Assembly: GCA_958346165.1 (NCBI GenBank)
Contig: CATVQO010000019.1
Location: 1-16,042 of the forward strand
Direction of reading: 5' to 3'
Length of the DNA: 16,042 nucleotides
Source: an uncultured Collinsella sp.
GTDB lineage: Bacteria > Actinomycetota > Coriobacteriia > Coriobacteriales > Coriobacteriaceae
A program made the position numbers and the translations under genes. The stretch's first letter is position 1. Each line of letters opens with the position of its first letter. Below the pieces are notes generated by a model. That model saw nothing but the letters and a program-made list of their open reading frames with translations, ran no database searches and was not told the origin of the DNA. Below, piece by piece: positions 1 through 6,623 of the stretch.

Positions 1-101
1 TTCGGGTAGCGTGCGTGGAGCTGCACGGTAACGTGCAGACAAGATAAATGACCGTTCACGACAGAACCCGGCTTATAGGCCCACTTGGCATTTTTGTTAC
101 C

Positions 102-132
102 CTGACAATCGGTACGGCCTTTGCCGTATTAT
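102..132 (+). promoter_or_regulatory. Candidate promoter for the YigZ-family gene
   Basis: A CTGACA hexamer at 102-107 resembles a -35 box, and TATTAT at 127-132 resembles a -10 box. The spacer is 19 bases, slightly longer than ideal. It lies about 40 bases upstream of the chosen start of the YigZ-family gene. This is motif reading only; the -35/-10 pair is imperfect. Confidence 0.3.
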
Positions 133-175
133 TGAGGCTGTTTGTTGCCGCGCTTAGTTTTGTTGAGGGGCTTTG

Positions 176-811
176 TTGGACAGCTATTTTACTCTGCAAT
201 CGAATATTGAGGCTTCGGGCGAGTTTGTGGACCGCAAGAGCCGGTTTATTGCCCAGCTGGTCCATATTGAGTCCGAGGATGAGGCGAATGCCTTTATCGA
301 GATGGTTCGCAAGCGTCATTACGACGCTCGGCACAATGTTCCTGCGTGGATTTTAGTCGATGGACGTGAACGTCAGAGCGATGACGGTGAGCCGAGCCGC
401 ACGAGCGGCATGCCGACGCTCGAGGTACTGCGCGGCGCAGAGCTCAAAAATGTTTGCTGCGTGGTGACGCGCTATTTTGGTGGCACGCTGTTGGGACCTG
501 GTGGCTTGGTGCGCGCCTATACCGCGGCCACGCAGGCGGCGGTGGCAGCTGCTCGGGAGGCCGGGCAGATTGTCGAGATGACGAGTGTCGTGCCTGTTGA
601 CGTGCATGTGGCCTATCCGCAGTATGAGCAGGTGCTTCGTTTGGCGCAGGATTCGGGTGCCAAGGTTTCGGATACCGATTACGCGGATGCCGTGACACTT
701 CACTTGGTGTTTAAGGCGGGGGAGCAGGACCCGTTTTGCGCTAAAATGCGCGAGCTTATGGCAGGGCGCGAGGAGATTGAGGTCGGCGCTACCGAGTTTG
801 CGGAGTTCTAA
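176..811 (+). CDS. yigZ: YigZ/IMPACT family protein
   Basis: The 211-residue product matches the YigZ (UPF0029/IMPACT N-terminal) family in length and motifs. The family signature SDDGEPSRTSGMP is at about residues 68-80, and the glycine-rich block TRYFGGTLLGPGGLVRAY at about 98-115. The family has a ribosomal-protein-S5-like fold followed by a small C-terminal domain. In eukaryotes it links to Gcn2 and translational control; the bacterial role is unsettled. Two adjacent TTG codons (173 and 176) could start translation. The second is preferred because the ribosome binding site GAGGGG (165-170) then sits 5 bases upstream, against 2 for the first. It is followed by a strong terminator, so it looks like a single-gene unit or the last gene of one. 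No lesions are seen. Confidence 0.9.
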   Translation: MDSYFTLQSNIEASGEFVDRKSRFIAQLVHIESEDEANAFIEMVRKRHYDARHNVPAWILVDGRERQSDDGEPSRTSGMPTLEVLRGAELKNVCCVVTRYFGGTLLGPGGLVRAYTAATQAAVAAAREAGQIVEMTSVVPVDVHVAYPQYEQVLRLAQDSGAKVSDTDYADAVTLHLVFKAGEQDPFCAKMRELMAGREEIEVGATEFAEF

Positions 812-814
812 CGG

Positions 815-865
815 CGACGGCCGGCGTTTTTTTGGATGGATCCCAAACGCGCCGGCCGTCGTTTT
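815..865 (+). terminator. Rho-independent terminator after yigZ
   Basis: A perfect 12-base-pair stem is formed by 815-826 (CGACGGCCGGCG) and 850-861 (CGCCGGCCGTCG), followed by TTTT at 862-865. The loop contains a run of seven T (827-833). It sits between convergent genes. The U-tract favours termination of + strand transcripts, though the stem could slow polymerase coming from the C_GCAxxG gene on the other strand. Confidence 0.85.
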
Positions 866-878
866 ATGTTGCTGCCGT

Positions 879-1325
879 TTACTCGGCGAGCTGCTTTAGC
901 ACATCGCAGGCGATCTCGATGGCATCGTCGATGCAGCCGGGGCAGCTGCGGAGCGGACCCTTATCCGATCCGATGCCCTTGAGCGTGCCGCAGACGGTCG
1001 TCGTGTTCTTCTCGCCAAATCGCTTGGCAATCTCGCGCGACAGCTTGTAGGTCTGGCCTTTGGTCTTGGGGTTCTCCATGCCGTCGCTCATTACAAAGCC
1101 CATTATGGCAACAGCGCCCGAGATGGCGCCGCAGGTCTCGGTCATGCCACCCATGCCGGCGCCAAAGCCCTCGGTGAGGGTAAAGGCAGTCTGGGGGTCG
1201 AGCCCGACGGCAGGTGCGAGCGTGCAGGCAACGGCCTGGGCGCAGTTAAAGCCACGGGCGTGGTATTCGGCAGCTTGAGCCTGACAGGCGGTGATGTCGA
1301 GCTGGGCCGTATCGATTTGCTTCAT
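879..1325 (-). CDS. C_GCAxxG_C_C family redox-type protein
   Basis: A 148-residue cysteine-rich protein with the layout of the C_GCAxxG_C_C family (TIGR01909). It has FNCAQAV (Cys28), a Gly-rich stretch GFGAGMGG, ETCGAISG (Cys65, Gly66, Ala67), VCGTL (Cys112), and the final pair Cys128/Cys131 in SCPGC. The spaced cysteines suggest metal or Fe-S binding or redox chemistry, but the biochemical function of the family is not established. The frame stays open upstream to 1433. The start at 1325 is chosen because AAGGAGA lies about 7 bases upstream of that ATG on the minus strand, and because the family begins near this point. It is transcribed divergently from the sulfhydrylase gene and converges on yigZ. 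Its 5' leader carries a small inverted repeat (TACCC at 1361-1365, GGGTA at 1372-1376). Confidence 0.85.
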   Translation of the reverse strand: MKQIDTAQLDITACQAQAAEYHARGFNCAQAVACTLAPAVGLDPQTAFTLTEGFGAGMGGMTETCGAISGAVAIMGFVMSDGMENPKTKGQTYKLSREIAKRFGEKNTTTVCGTLKGIGSDKGPLRSCPGCIDDAIEIACDVLKQLAE

Positions 1326-1555
1326 CGTTGTCTCCTTGGTTACGGTGTACCCGCCTATGGTACCCGTGACGGGGTATGTAATCATCGAGAGCTTCATGTA
1401 TGCCTCATTTTTATCTATCGAGCAAATGCCCAAGGCTTGAGATAAATACCCCTGATCAATTTGTCCTATAACCTACCTTGGGGATGGGTTGAGAGGGGTG
1501 CAGGGTAGCGGTATCGTGAACCGAATGAAACGTAACCCAGGCTAGGGAGCTAGAT

Positions 1556-2839
1556 ATGAGCGAGCAGACCATCGGTACCACATGTGTTCAGGGCGGCTAT
1601 CACCCGGGAGATGCCGAGCCGCGCCAGGTGCCCATCTACCAGTCCACCACGTGGAAGTACGACACGTCCGAGCACATGGGCAAGCTGTTTGACCTGGAGG
1701 AGTCGGGCTATTTCTACAGCCGTCTGCAGAACCCCACGTGCGATCTGGTTGCCGCCAAGATCTGCGAGATGGAGGGCGGCACTGCCGCGATGCTCACGAG
1801 CTCGGGCATGGCTGCGAACTTCCTCGCGATCTTTAACGTGGCCGGTGCCGGCGATCACGTGGTCGCGAGCTCTGCCATCTATGGCGGCACGTACAACTTG
1901 CTCGCCCACACCATGGGCCGTATGGGGCTGACCTGCACGTTCGTTGCCCCCGACTGCACTGATGAAGAGCTCGAGGCAGCCTTTGAGCCCAATACCAAGC
2001 TCGTCTTTGGCGAGACGATCGCCAATCCCGCCCTTGCCGTGCTCGATATTGAGCGCTTTGCCAAGGCTGCGCATGACCACGGCGTGCCGCTGATGGTCGA
2101 TAACACCTTCCCGACGCCCGTGATGTGCCGTCCCTTTGAATGGGGCGCCGACATCGTTACGCACTCCACTACCAAGTACATGGATGGACATGCTGCCTAT
2201 CTGGGCGGCGTGATCGTTGACCATGGCCAGTTTGACTGGATGGCCCATGCGGACAAGTTCCCGGGTCTCACCACGCCCGACGAGAGCTACCACGGCGTGA
2301 CCTATGCCGAGAAGTTCGGTCGCGAGGGCGCCTTCATTACCAAGGCTACCGCGCAGCTCATGCGCGATCTTGGTCCTATGCAGAACCCGCAGGCGGCGTT
2401 TTTCTTGAACAGCTCGCTCGAGAGCCTGCATGTGCGCATGCCGCGTCATTGCGAGAACGGCCTGGCCGTTGCCAAGTTCCTGCAGAGTCATCCCAAGGTG
2501 CGCTTCGTGAGCTATCCGGGCCTGGAGGGCGACAAGTACTATGACCTGGCTCAGAAGTACATGCCCAACGGTACCTGCGGCGTTGTGAGCTTTGGCTTTA
2601 ACGGTGGTCGCGCGGCGGCCGAGACCTTTATGAAGAGCCTCAAGCTCGCCCAGATCGCCACGCACGTGGCCGACGCCCGCACTTGCTGCCTGCATCCTGC
2701 CAACGCCACGCATCGCCAGATGAACGATGAAGAGCTCATCGCCTGTGGCATTTCCGCCGACATGGTACGCCTGTCGTGCGGCCTCGAGGACACGGCCAAC
2801 TTGATTGCCGACCTTGAGCAGGCGCTCGAGCAGTGCTAG
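1556..2839 (+). CDS. metY: O-acetylhomoserine sulfhydrylase (PLP-dependent)
   Basis: A 427-residue member of the Cys/Met-metabolism PLP enzyme family (fold type I). It converts O-acetylhomoserine plus sulfide to homocysteine in the cytoplasm. Visible residues are the YSRLQNPT block (Y54, R56), TSSGMAA at 81-87, YGGTYNL at 109-115, DNTFPTP with Asp182 expected to contact the pyridine nitrogen, and the Schiff-base lysine K207 in HSTTKYMDGH. The length (about 425-430) and the Gly in YGGT favour MetY over methionine gamma-lyase, which is shorter and carries a Cys there. A lyase or desulfhydrase side activity cannot be excluded. The start is supported by AGGGAG at 1544-1549, 6 bases upstream. A TATAAC hexamer at 1467-1472 may be the -10 box, with no convincing -35. 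No known methionine riboswitch was recognised in the leader. Confidence 0.9.
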   Translation: MSEQTIGTTCVQGGYHPGDAEPRQVPIYQSTTWKYDTSEHMGKLFDLEESGYFYSRLQNPTCDLVAAKICEMEGGTAAMLTSSGMAANFLAIFNVAGAGDHVVASSAIYGGTYNLLAHTMGRMGLTCTFVAPDCTDEELEAAFEPNTKLVFGETIANPALAVLDIERFAKAAHDHGVPLMVDNTFPTPVMCRPFEWGADIVTHSTTKYMDGHAAYLGGVIVDHGQFDWMAHADKFPGLTTPDESYHGVTYAEKFGREGAFITKATAQLMRDLGPMQNPQAAFFLNSSLESLHVRMPRHCENGLAVAKFLQSHPKVRFVSYPGLEGDKYYDLAQKYMPNGTCGVVSFGFNGGRAAAETFMKSLKLAQIATHVADARTCCLHPANATHRQMNDEELIACGISADMVRLSCGLEDTANLIADLEQALEQC

Positions 2840-2906
2840 GCTAGCTCCTTACAAGGTGCCGATGCTGGCAGAAAGCTTCGGCGACCTTTCGTTCCGATTC
2901 CGTAGG

Positions 2907-2955
2907 CGGGACCCCAATCGCGGCTGTTTGCAGGCGATTGGGGCCCCGTTTTTTT
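2907..2955 (+). terminator. Strong intrinsic terminator between metY and the MFS gene
   Basis: Bases 2907-2921 pair with 2934-2948 in a 15-position stem with one A/C mismatch (2911/2944). The loop is 12 bases, and seven T follow (2949-2955). It can end metY transcription, but it also lies only 26 bases before the MFS start codon, leaving no room for a promoter after it. Confidence 0.9.
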
Positions 2956-2981
2956 GCGTTGGGCCACTCGAAAGGATGGAT

Positions 2982-4286
2982 ATGGAGAAAACTGCAGAGC
3001 AGCTGCGCCGCGAGCACATTGCTCTAGAGGGCGACACCCATGGCAAGAACAAATGGGCGATTCTGTTTACCGTGCTCATCATGACGTTTATGGTGTGTCT
3101 GGATTCGACCGTCGTGACCGTGGCGCTGCCCGTGATGCAAAAGGAGCTGGGCGTGGGCCTCGACCGCATCCAGCTGGTGAGTTCGGTGTATCTGCTTGCG
3201 ACATGCGTGGCTATGTTGCCGTTTGGCCGTCTGGGTGATGTGCGCGGCAAGGTGAATGTGTTCCAGCTGGGCGTCATCGTCTTTTCGGTCGGTTCGCTGC
3301 TGTGCGGCCTTTCGGCCTCGCTCGAGGTTCTTATCCTGGCACGCATTGTTCAGGGCATCGGTTGCGCAGCGGCCATGGCTAACAACATGGGTATCATCAC
3401 CGAATCGTTTCCGGCGCGCGAACGAGGTCGTGCCATGGGCATTCTCGCGACCTTTGTGGCCCTCGGCATGATGTGTGGCCCCGTGCTCGGCGGCATGCTG
3501 GTGGCAAGCTTTCCCTGGGAGAGCATCTTCCTCATCAACCTGCCCATCGGCGTCATCTCGTTTATCGTGGGGCTCTACACGCTGCCGCATGTTAGGCCAG
3601 AGGCTGGCGAACGCCCCATGCCCCTTGCCGAGGCTGCTCGCCGCTGTTTTGCAAATTCGGCCTTCACCATCAACCTTGTCTGCATGCTCATCGTGTTCGT
3701 TGGCATTGGCGCATCCGAGTTTATTCTGCCGTTCTATTTTCAGGACGCCCACGGCTTTGGTTCTGACATCTCTGGACTACTCTTTTTGGCGCTACCGATG
3801 GTGAATGCCTTTATCGGCCCGCTTTCGGGTACGGTTTCGGACCGTGTTGGCTGCGAGGGCCCTACGGCAGTCGGCCTGGGCGTGTACGTATGCGGTCTTT
3901 TTGCGGTAAGCACGCTCGACGAGCACTCTTCTATCCCTGTGATCGTGTGCTGCGTCGCGTTTATGTCGTGCGGTACGTCGATTTTCCAGAGCCCCAATAA
4001 CTCGCTGTATATGGGCTCGGCTCCGCGCGAAGCACTCGGCTTTGCGGGCAGCTTGGGCAGTTTGGCGCGCTACGCGGGTATGGCAGTTGGCATTACGGCG
4101 GCATCGCATATCCTATATGGGCAGATGAGCGTGGCGATGGGTGAGGCCGTGACCAGTTTTGTTGCAGGCCGTCCGGATGTGTTCCTGTTTGGTTTTCGTT
4201 CGGTGTTCTATGTGTTGATGGCCGTGGCAGCCGTGGGCTTTGCGCTCGCCATGGTGCGTTTGGTGAGGATGCGCGCCCGCCATTAG
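2982..4286 (+). CDS. MFS transporter, DHA2 (EmrB/QacA-like) efflux type
   Basis: A 434-residue integral membrane protein of the major facilitator superfamily. It shows LDSTVVTVALP (residues 40-50, motif D1), GRLGDVRGK (82-90, motif A), a motif C-like GMMCGPVLGG (162-171) and the second-half block FQSPNNSLYMG (335-345). These are typical of DHA2 proton-coupled drug exporters. About 12 hydrophobic helices are visible by eye, so it is shorter than the usual 14-helix DHA2 proteins; a loop of about 27 residues follows the sixth helix. The substrate cannot be told. The open frame extends upstream to 2805, but that part runs through metY and its terminator. The ATG at 2982 is preferred because AAAGGA (2971-2976) is then 5 bases upstream; the ATG at 2976 overlaps that site. 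Its transcription probably depends on reading through the preceding terminator. Confidence 0.88.
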   Translation: MEKTAEQLRREHIALEGDTHGKNKWAILFTVLIMTFMVCLDSTVVTVALPVMQKELGVGLDRIQLVSSVYLLATCVAMLPFGRLGDVRGKVNVFQLGVIVFSVGSLLCGLSASLEVLILARIVQGIGCAAAMANNMGIITESFPARERGRAMGILATFVALGMMCGPVLGGMLVASFPWESIFLINLPIGVISFIVGLYTLPHVRPEAGERPMPLAEAARRCFANSAFTINLVCMLIVFVGIGASEFILPFYFQDAHGFGSDISGLLFLALPMVNAFIGPLSGTVSDRVGCEGPTAVGLGVYVCGLFAVSTLDEHSSIPVIVCCVAFMSCGTSIFQSPNNSLYMGSAPREALGFAGSLGSLARYAGMAVGITAASHILYGQMSVAMGEAVTSFVAGRPDVFLFGFRSVFYVLMAVAAVGFALAMVRLVRMRARH

Positions 4287-4380
4287 CTTGTGGAGGCAGG
4301 CTTGCCACGAATCGGCCCATCTACTGGTCTTGCGGCTTTATAGTGCGATGCGGCTTGTGGGACGGGCGGGGGTCGGTCCG

Positions 4381-4389
4381 TGGTAGACT
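4381..4389 (+). promoter_or_regulatory. Candidate extended -10 promoter of xpt
   Basis: TGG-TAGACT at 4381-4389 fits an extended -10 element; no clear -35 is present. Transcription would start near 4396, giving a leader of about 50 bases. The leader contains a small CGCGG/CCGCG hairpin (4412-4416 with 4425-4429) just before the ribosome binding site. Motif reading only. Confidence 0.3.
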
Positions 4390-4444
4390 ATCGAACAACG
4401 TTTATTAATCGCGCGGTATCGTTGCCGCGAGAAGGGGTTGCGCC

Positions 4445-5023
4445 ATGCAGGAGCTTGAGGATCGTATTCGCCATGACGGCATCGTAAAGGCCGGTAACGT
4501 CCTTAAGGTTGATGCCTTCCTCAACCACCAGTGCGACGTTGAGTTATTTGACCACATGGGTGCCGAGTGGGCCCGTCTGTTCGAGGGTGTCGAGATCAAC
4601 AAGATTCTGACGATTGAGGCTTCGGGCATTGGCATGGCTTGCATTGCAGCCCAGCATTTTGGCGGCGTGCCGGTGGTCTTTGCCAAGAAGGCACAGTCCA
4701 TCAACCTAGACGGCGAGCAGTATGCCACGACCATCTACTCCTTTACCAAGCAGAAGGAGTACCCGGTCATCGTTGGCAAGCGTTTCCTGTCCGAGGGCGA
4801 CAAGGTCCTGATCATCGACGACTTCCTGGCCAACGGCTGCGCGCTCGAGGGTCTTATCAAGATCTGCGAGGCTGCGGGTGCCGAGGTGTCCGGTATTGGC
4901 ATCGCCGTTGAGAAGGGCTTCCAGGGCGGCGGCGATAAGCTCCGCGAGCGCGGCTTCCGCGTTGAGAGCCTGGCCCGTATCGCCGATATGGACTGCGAGA
5001 CCGGCGAGATCACTTTCGCCTAA
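4445..5023 (+). CDS. xpt: Xanthine phosphoribosyltransferase
   Basis: A 192-residue type I phosphoribosyltransferase that converts xanthine plus PRPP to XMP in purine salvage. It resembles Bacillus Xpt along its length. It has [11 protein letters not shown] near the N-terminus (19-29), IEASGIG (57-63), the YSFTKQ block (98-103), the PRPP-binding loop [11 protein letters not shown] (121-131), and a C-terminal VESLARI. The start is supported by AAGGGG at 4432-4437, 7 bases upstream. It appears to be a monocistronic unit, with a candidate extended -10 at 4381-4389 and a palindromic terminator at 5051-5086. No purine riboswitch core was found in the leader. A CGAAC motif at 4392-4396 is only vaguely like a PurR box. 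Confidence 0.94.
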   Translation: MQELEDRIRHDGIVKAGNVLKVDAFLNHQCDVELFDHMGAEWARLFEGVEINKILTIEASGIGMACIAAQHFGGVPVVFAKKAQSINLDGEQYATTIYSFTKQKEYPVIVGKRFLSEGDKVLIIDDFLANGCALEGLIKICEAAGAEVSGIGIAVEKGFQGGGDKLRERGFRVESLARIADMDCETGEITFA

Positions 5024-5050
5024 GCGCGCAACACAAGCGATTGGTATGCG

Positions 5051-5086
5051 ATGTGACAAAGGGACTTTCCCTTTGTCACATTTTTT
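5051..5086 (+). terminator. Palindromic terminator after xpt
   Basis: A perfect 14-base-pair stem is formed by 5051-5064 (ATGTGACAAAGGGA) and 5068-5081 (TCCCTTTGTCACAT), with a 3-base loop. A run of six T occupies 5081-5086. It is an ideal intrinsic terminator for xpt. It lies only 20 bases before the start codon of the next gene and contains no visible promoter for it. The core is shared in style with the larger palindrome at 5496-5566. Confidence 0.8.
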
Positions 5087-5106
5087 GTATGAGGGGAGGT
5101 GTTGAT

Positions 5107-5487
5107 ATGGACGAGAACAAGATGGGATGGCGCGAGTATGCGCGCTATGCCGAGATGTCGGCCGAGGAGTTGGCGCGCGATTGCGAGGTGCAGGTGTTTC
5201 GTGCGATGGGTCCGGGCGGACAAGGCGTCAACACGACGGACTCGGCGGTGCGCATGAAACATGTCCCTTCGGGAATTACCGTGACGGCGCGCGAGAGCCG
5301 CAGCCAGTTCCAGAACCGTAGCTGCTGTCTGCGTAAGCTGCGTGCAGAGCTTGAGCGTCGTGGCCGTCCGCCGCGCCGACGCGTAAAGACCAAGGTGCCT
5401 CAGCGCTCTCGCCAGCGCAGACTCAATGACAAGCACTTCAACGCCATTAAAAAGGCCAACCGTCGCAAGCCGGGTAGCGACGAATAG
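5107..5487 (+). CDS. Class I release-factor-like ribosome rescue protein (ArfB-like)
   Basis: A 126-residue protein made of a single RF-1 (GGQ) domain and a basic tail. The peptidyl-tRNA hydrolysis motif GPGGQGVN spans residues 35-42, with the GGQ at 37-39. It is followed by the typical [10 protein letters not shown] and a Gln/Arg-rich stretch. Residues about 82-122 are strongly basic (Arg/Lys rich), as in ArfB/YaeJ, where the tail enters the empty mRNA channel of stalled ribosomes. No codon-recognition domain is present, so a rescue role is more likely than normal termination. The start is supported by GAGGGGAGG at 5091-5099, 7 bases upstream. The gene sits between two palindromes (5051-5086 and 5496-5566). 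Assignment to the family is firm; ArfB versus another RF-like subgroup is not settled. Confidence 0.85.
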   Translation: MDENKMGWREYARYAEMSAEELARDCEVQVFRAMGPGGQGVNTTDSAVRMKHVPSGITVTARESRSQFQNRSCCLRKLRAELERRGRPPRRRVKTKVPQRSRQRRLNDKHFNAIKKANRRKPGSDE

Positions 5488-5495
5488 CCTCCTCA

Positions 5496-5566
5496 TGAGT
5501 TGCGGTGAAATAGGGACTGTTTTGCGGCTTTAGCTGCATAAACAGTCCCTATTTCACCGCAACTTA
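5496..5566. repeat. Long REP-like palindrome between convergent genes
   Basis: Arms 5498-5522 and 5540-5564 are perfectly complementary over 25 bases, extended by a G/T pair and a T/A pair on the outside. Inside, T5523 pairs with A5538, and GCGGC (5524-5528) pairs with GCTGC (5533-5537, one G-T) around a TTTA loop. Together they form a nearly complete hairpin or cruciform of about 33 pairs. No T-tract follows on either strand, so it is not a canonical terminator, although it fills the gap between the convergent rescue-factor and lipid-kinase genes. It looks like a repetitive extragenic palindrome. Confidence 0.75.
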
Positions 5567-5573
5567 GGTGGGG

Positions 5574-6536
5574 TTAGCGGGTTGGGCGCCAGACCTCGAG
5601 GACGCCGGCGAGGATGTCGACCTCGATGCGCGAGGCGACGATGGGCTCGCCGTCGGCTTGGATGGGGTAGTCTGGCTCCTCAAAAGTGAGCTCGGCATGG
5701 CGGCATCGGCGCATGCGAACCGGTGGCAGCTTGGTATGGTGGCCGTCCTTGGCCGAAAGGAACATAGGCAGGGCAACCGCGCGAGGGACAGGGCCGCATG
5801 CGTAGCAGACGTCGAGTACGCCGTCGCAGGGGTCGGCATCGGGGCAGATGCGATAGCCCGAGCCATAGGTAGGACCCAGCTGAATCGCCATGATGATCGC
5901 CCGCACGCGCTCGGCGGGCGCGCCATCAAAGCTGATGGTCATGGGGTAGTTGCGATAGCGCAGGCCAAACTGCTCAAGTCCCGATAGGGTGTAGAGCGGA
6001 GCGCCGGCGAGGCCCGTCTTTTTGCGCAGCTCGGTGGTGCCCAGGCCGATGGCGGCATCGATGCCGACCGAGAGCGTCTGGTCGTAGTACTCAACGGTAG
6101 CCTCGCCGCTGCCGCTCGCAGGGCTCCACGAGCGAATGCGCCCGATGTCCTGACGCTGCAGCTCGCAGGTGAGCAGCGCGCCAAAATCCTTACCGGAGAA
6201 ATCGTCGATGCCGAGCGTTTGGGCAAAATCGTTGCCAGAGCCCACGGGTAGGATGGCAAGAGCGGGGCGGGTGTCCTCCTCTTGCGTCATAAGCCCGTTG
6301 ACGACCTCGTGAATCACGCCGTCGCCGCCAAGGGCGATAACGGTGCGATAGCCCTGGGCCTGTGCGGCCAGCTCCTTGGCGTGTCCCATGCGCTCGGTTA
6401 GCACCAAGTCAAACTGGGATGCGCGTGCAGTCATGTCCAAAAAGCGTTGCAGGCGCTCGGCAACTTCGTGCGCCGCACCCGACTGGGCGGCTGGGTTGGC
6501 GATGATGAGCGTGCGGCCAAAATCAGTTGCGTGCAT
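5574..6536 (-). CDS. Diacylglycerol kinase-family lipid kinase
   Basis: A 320-residue cytoplasmic or membrane-associated lipid kinase of the DAGK catalytic domain family (DgkB/YegS/BmrU type), expected to phosphorylate diacylglycerol or a related lipid with ATP. The N-terminus RTLIIANPAA (8-17) is typical. The nucleotide-binding GGDG is at 70-73 in ALGGDGVIHEVVNGL, and PVGSGNDFA at 97-105. QADGE near the C-terminus fits the conserved family motif. The frame is open upstream to 6608, but the ATG at 6536 has GGGAG 7 bases upstream and begins where family members begin. It lies 87 bases downstream of the ClC gene on the same strand, so the two may be cotranscribed. It ends at the large palindrome, which may protect or end its transcript. 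Confidence 0.88.
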   Translation of the reverse strand: MHATDFGRTLIIANPAAQSGAAHEVAERLQRFLDMTARASQFDLVLTERMGHAKELAAQAQGYRTVIALGGDGVIHEVVNGLMTQEEDTRPALAILPVGSGNDFAQTLGIDDFSGKDFGALLTCELQRQDIGRIRSWSPASGSGEATVEYYDQTLSVGIDAAIGLGTTELRKKTGLAGAPLYTLSGLEQFGLRYRNYPMTISFDGAPAERVRAIIMAIQLGPTYGSGYRICPDADPCDGVLDVCYACGPVPRAVALPMFLSAKDGHHTKLPPVRMRRCRHAELTFEEPDYPIQADGEPIVASRIEVDILAGVLEVWRPTR

Positions 6537-6623
6537 GGGGCGACTCCCGGCGTATGACGTGACGGTGCGGTCGCGCTCAGGTCGAATTGCCCCCGATTGT
6601 GGCTGCACGTCGAATACTTACGT

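Noticed and set aside
3..47. Possible C-terminal end of an upstream gene (frame ending in TAA at 45-47)
   Set aside because: Only 14 codons are visible and nothing can be recognised; equally likely to be non-coding.
1550..2713. A 387-codon open frame on the minus strand across metY
   Set aside because: It is antisense to a clearly conserved enzyme, has no recognisable motif, and such shadow frames are common in GC-rich DNA.
2805..2981. Upstream start for the MFS protein
   Set aside because: It would code through the metY 3' end and a strong terminator; the ATG at 2982 has a proper ribosome binding site and begins at the family N-terminus.
4287..4444. Purine riboswitch or PurR box upstream of xpt
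   Set aside because: The conserved purine riboswitch core is absent, and only one weak CGAAC motif is present.
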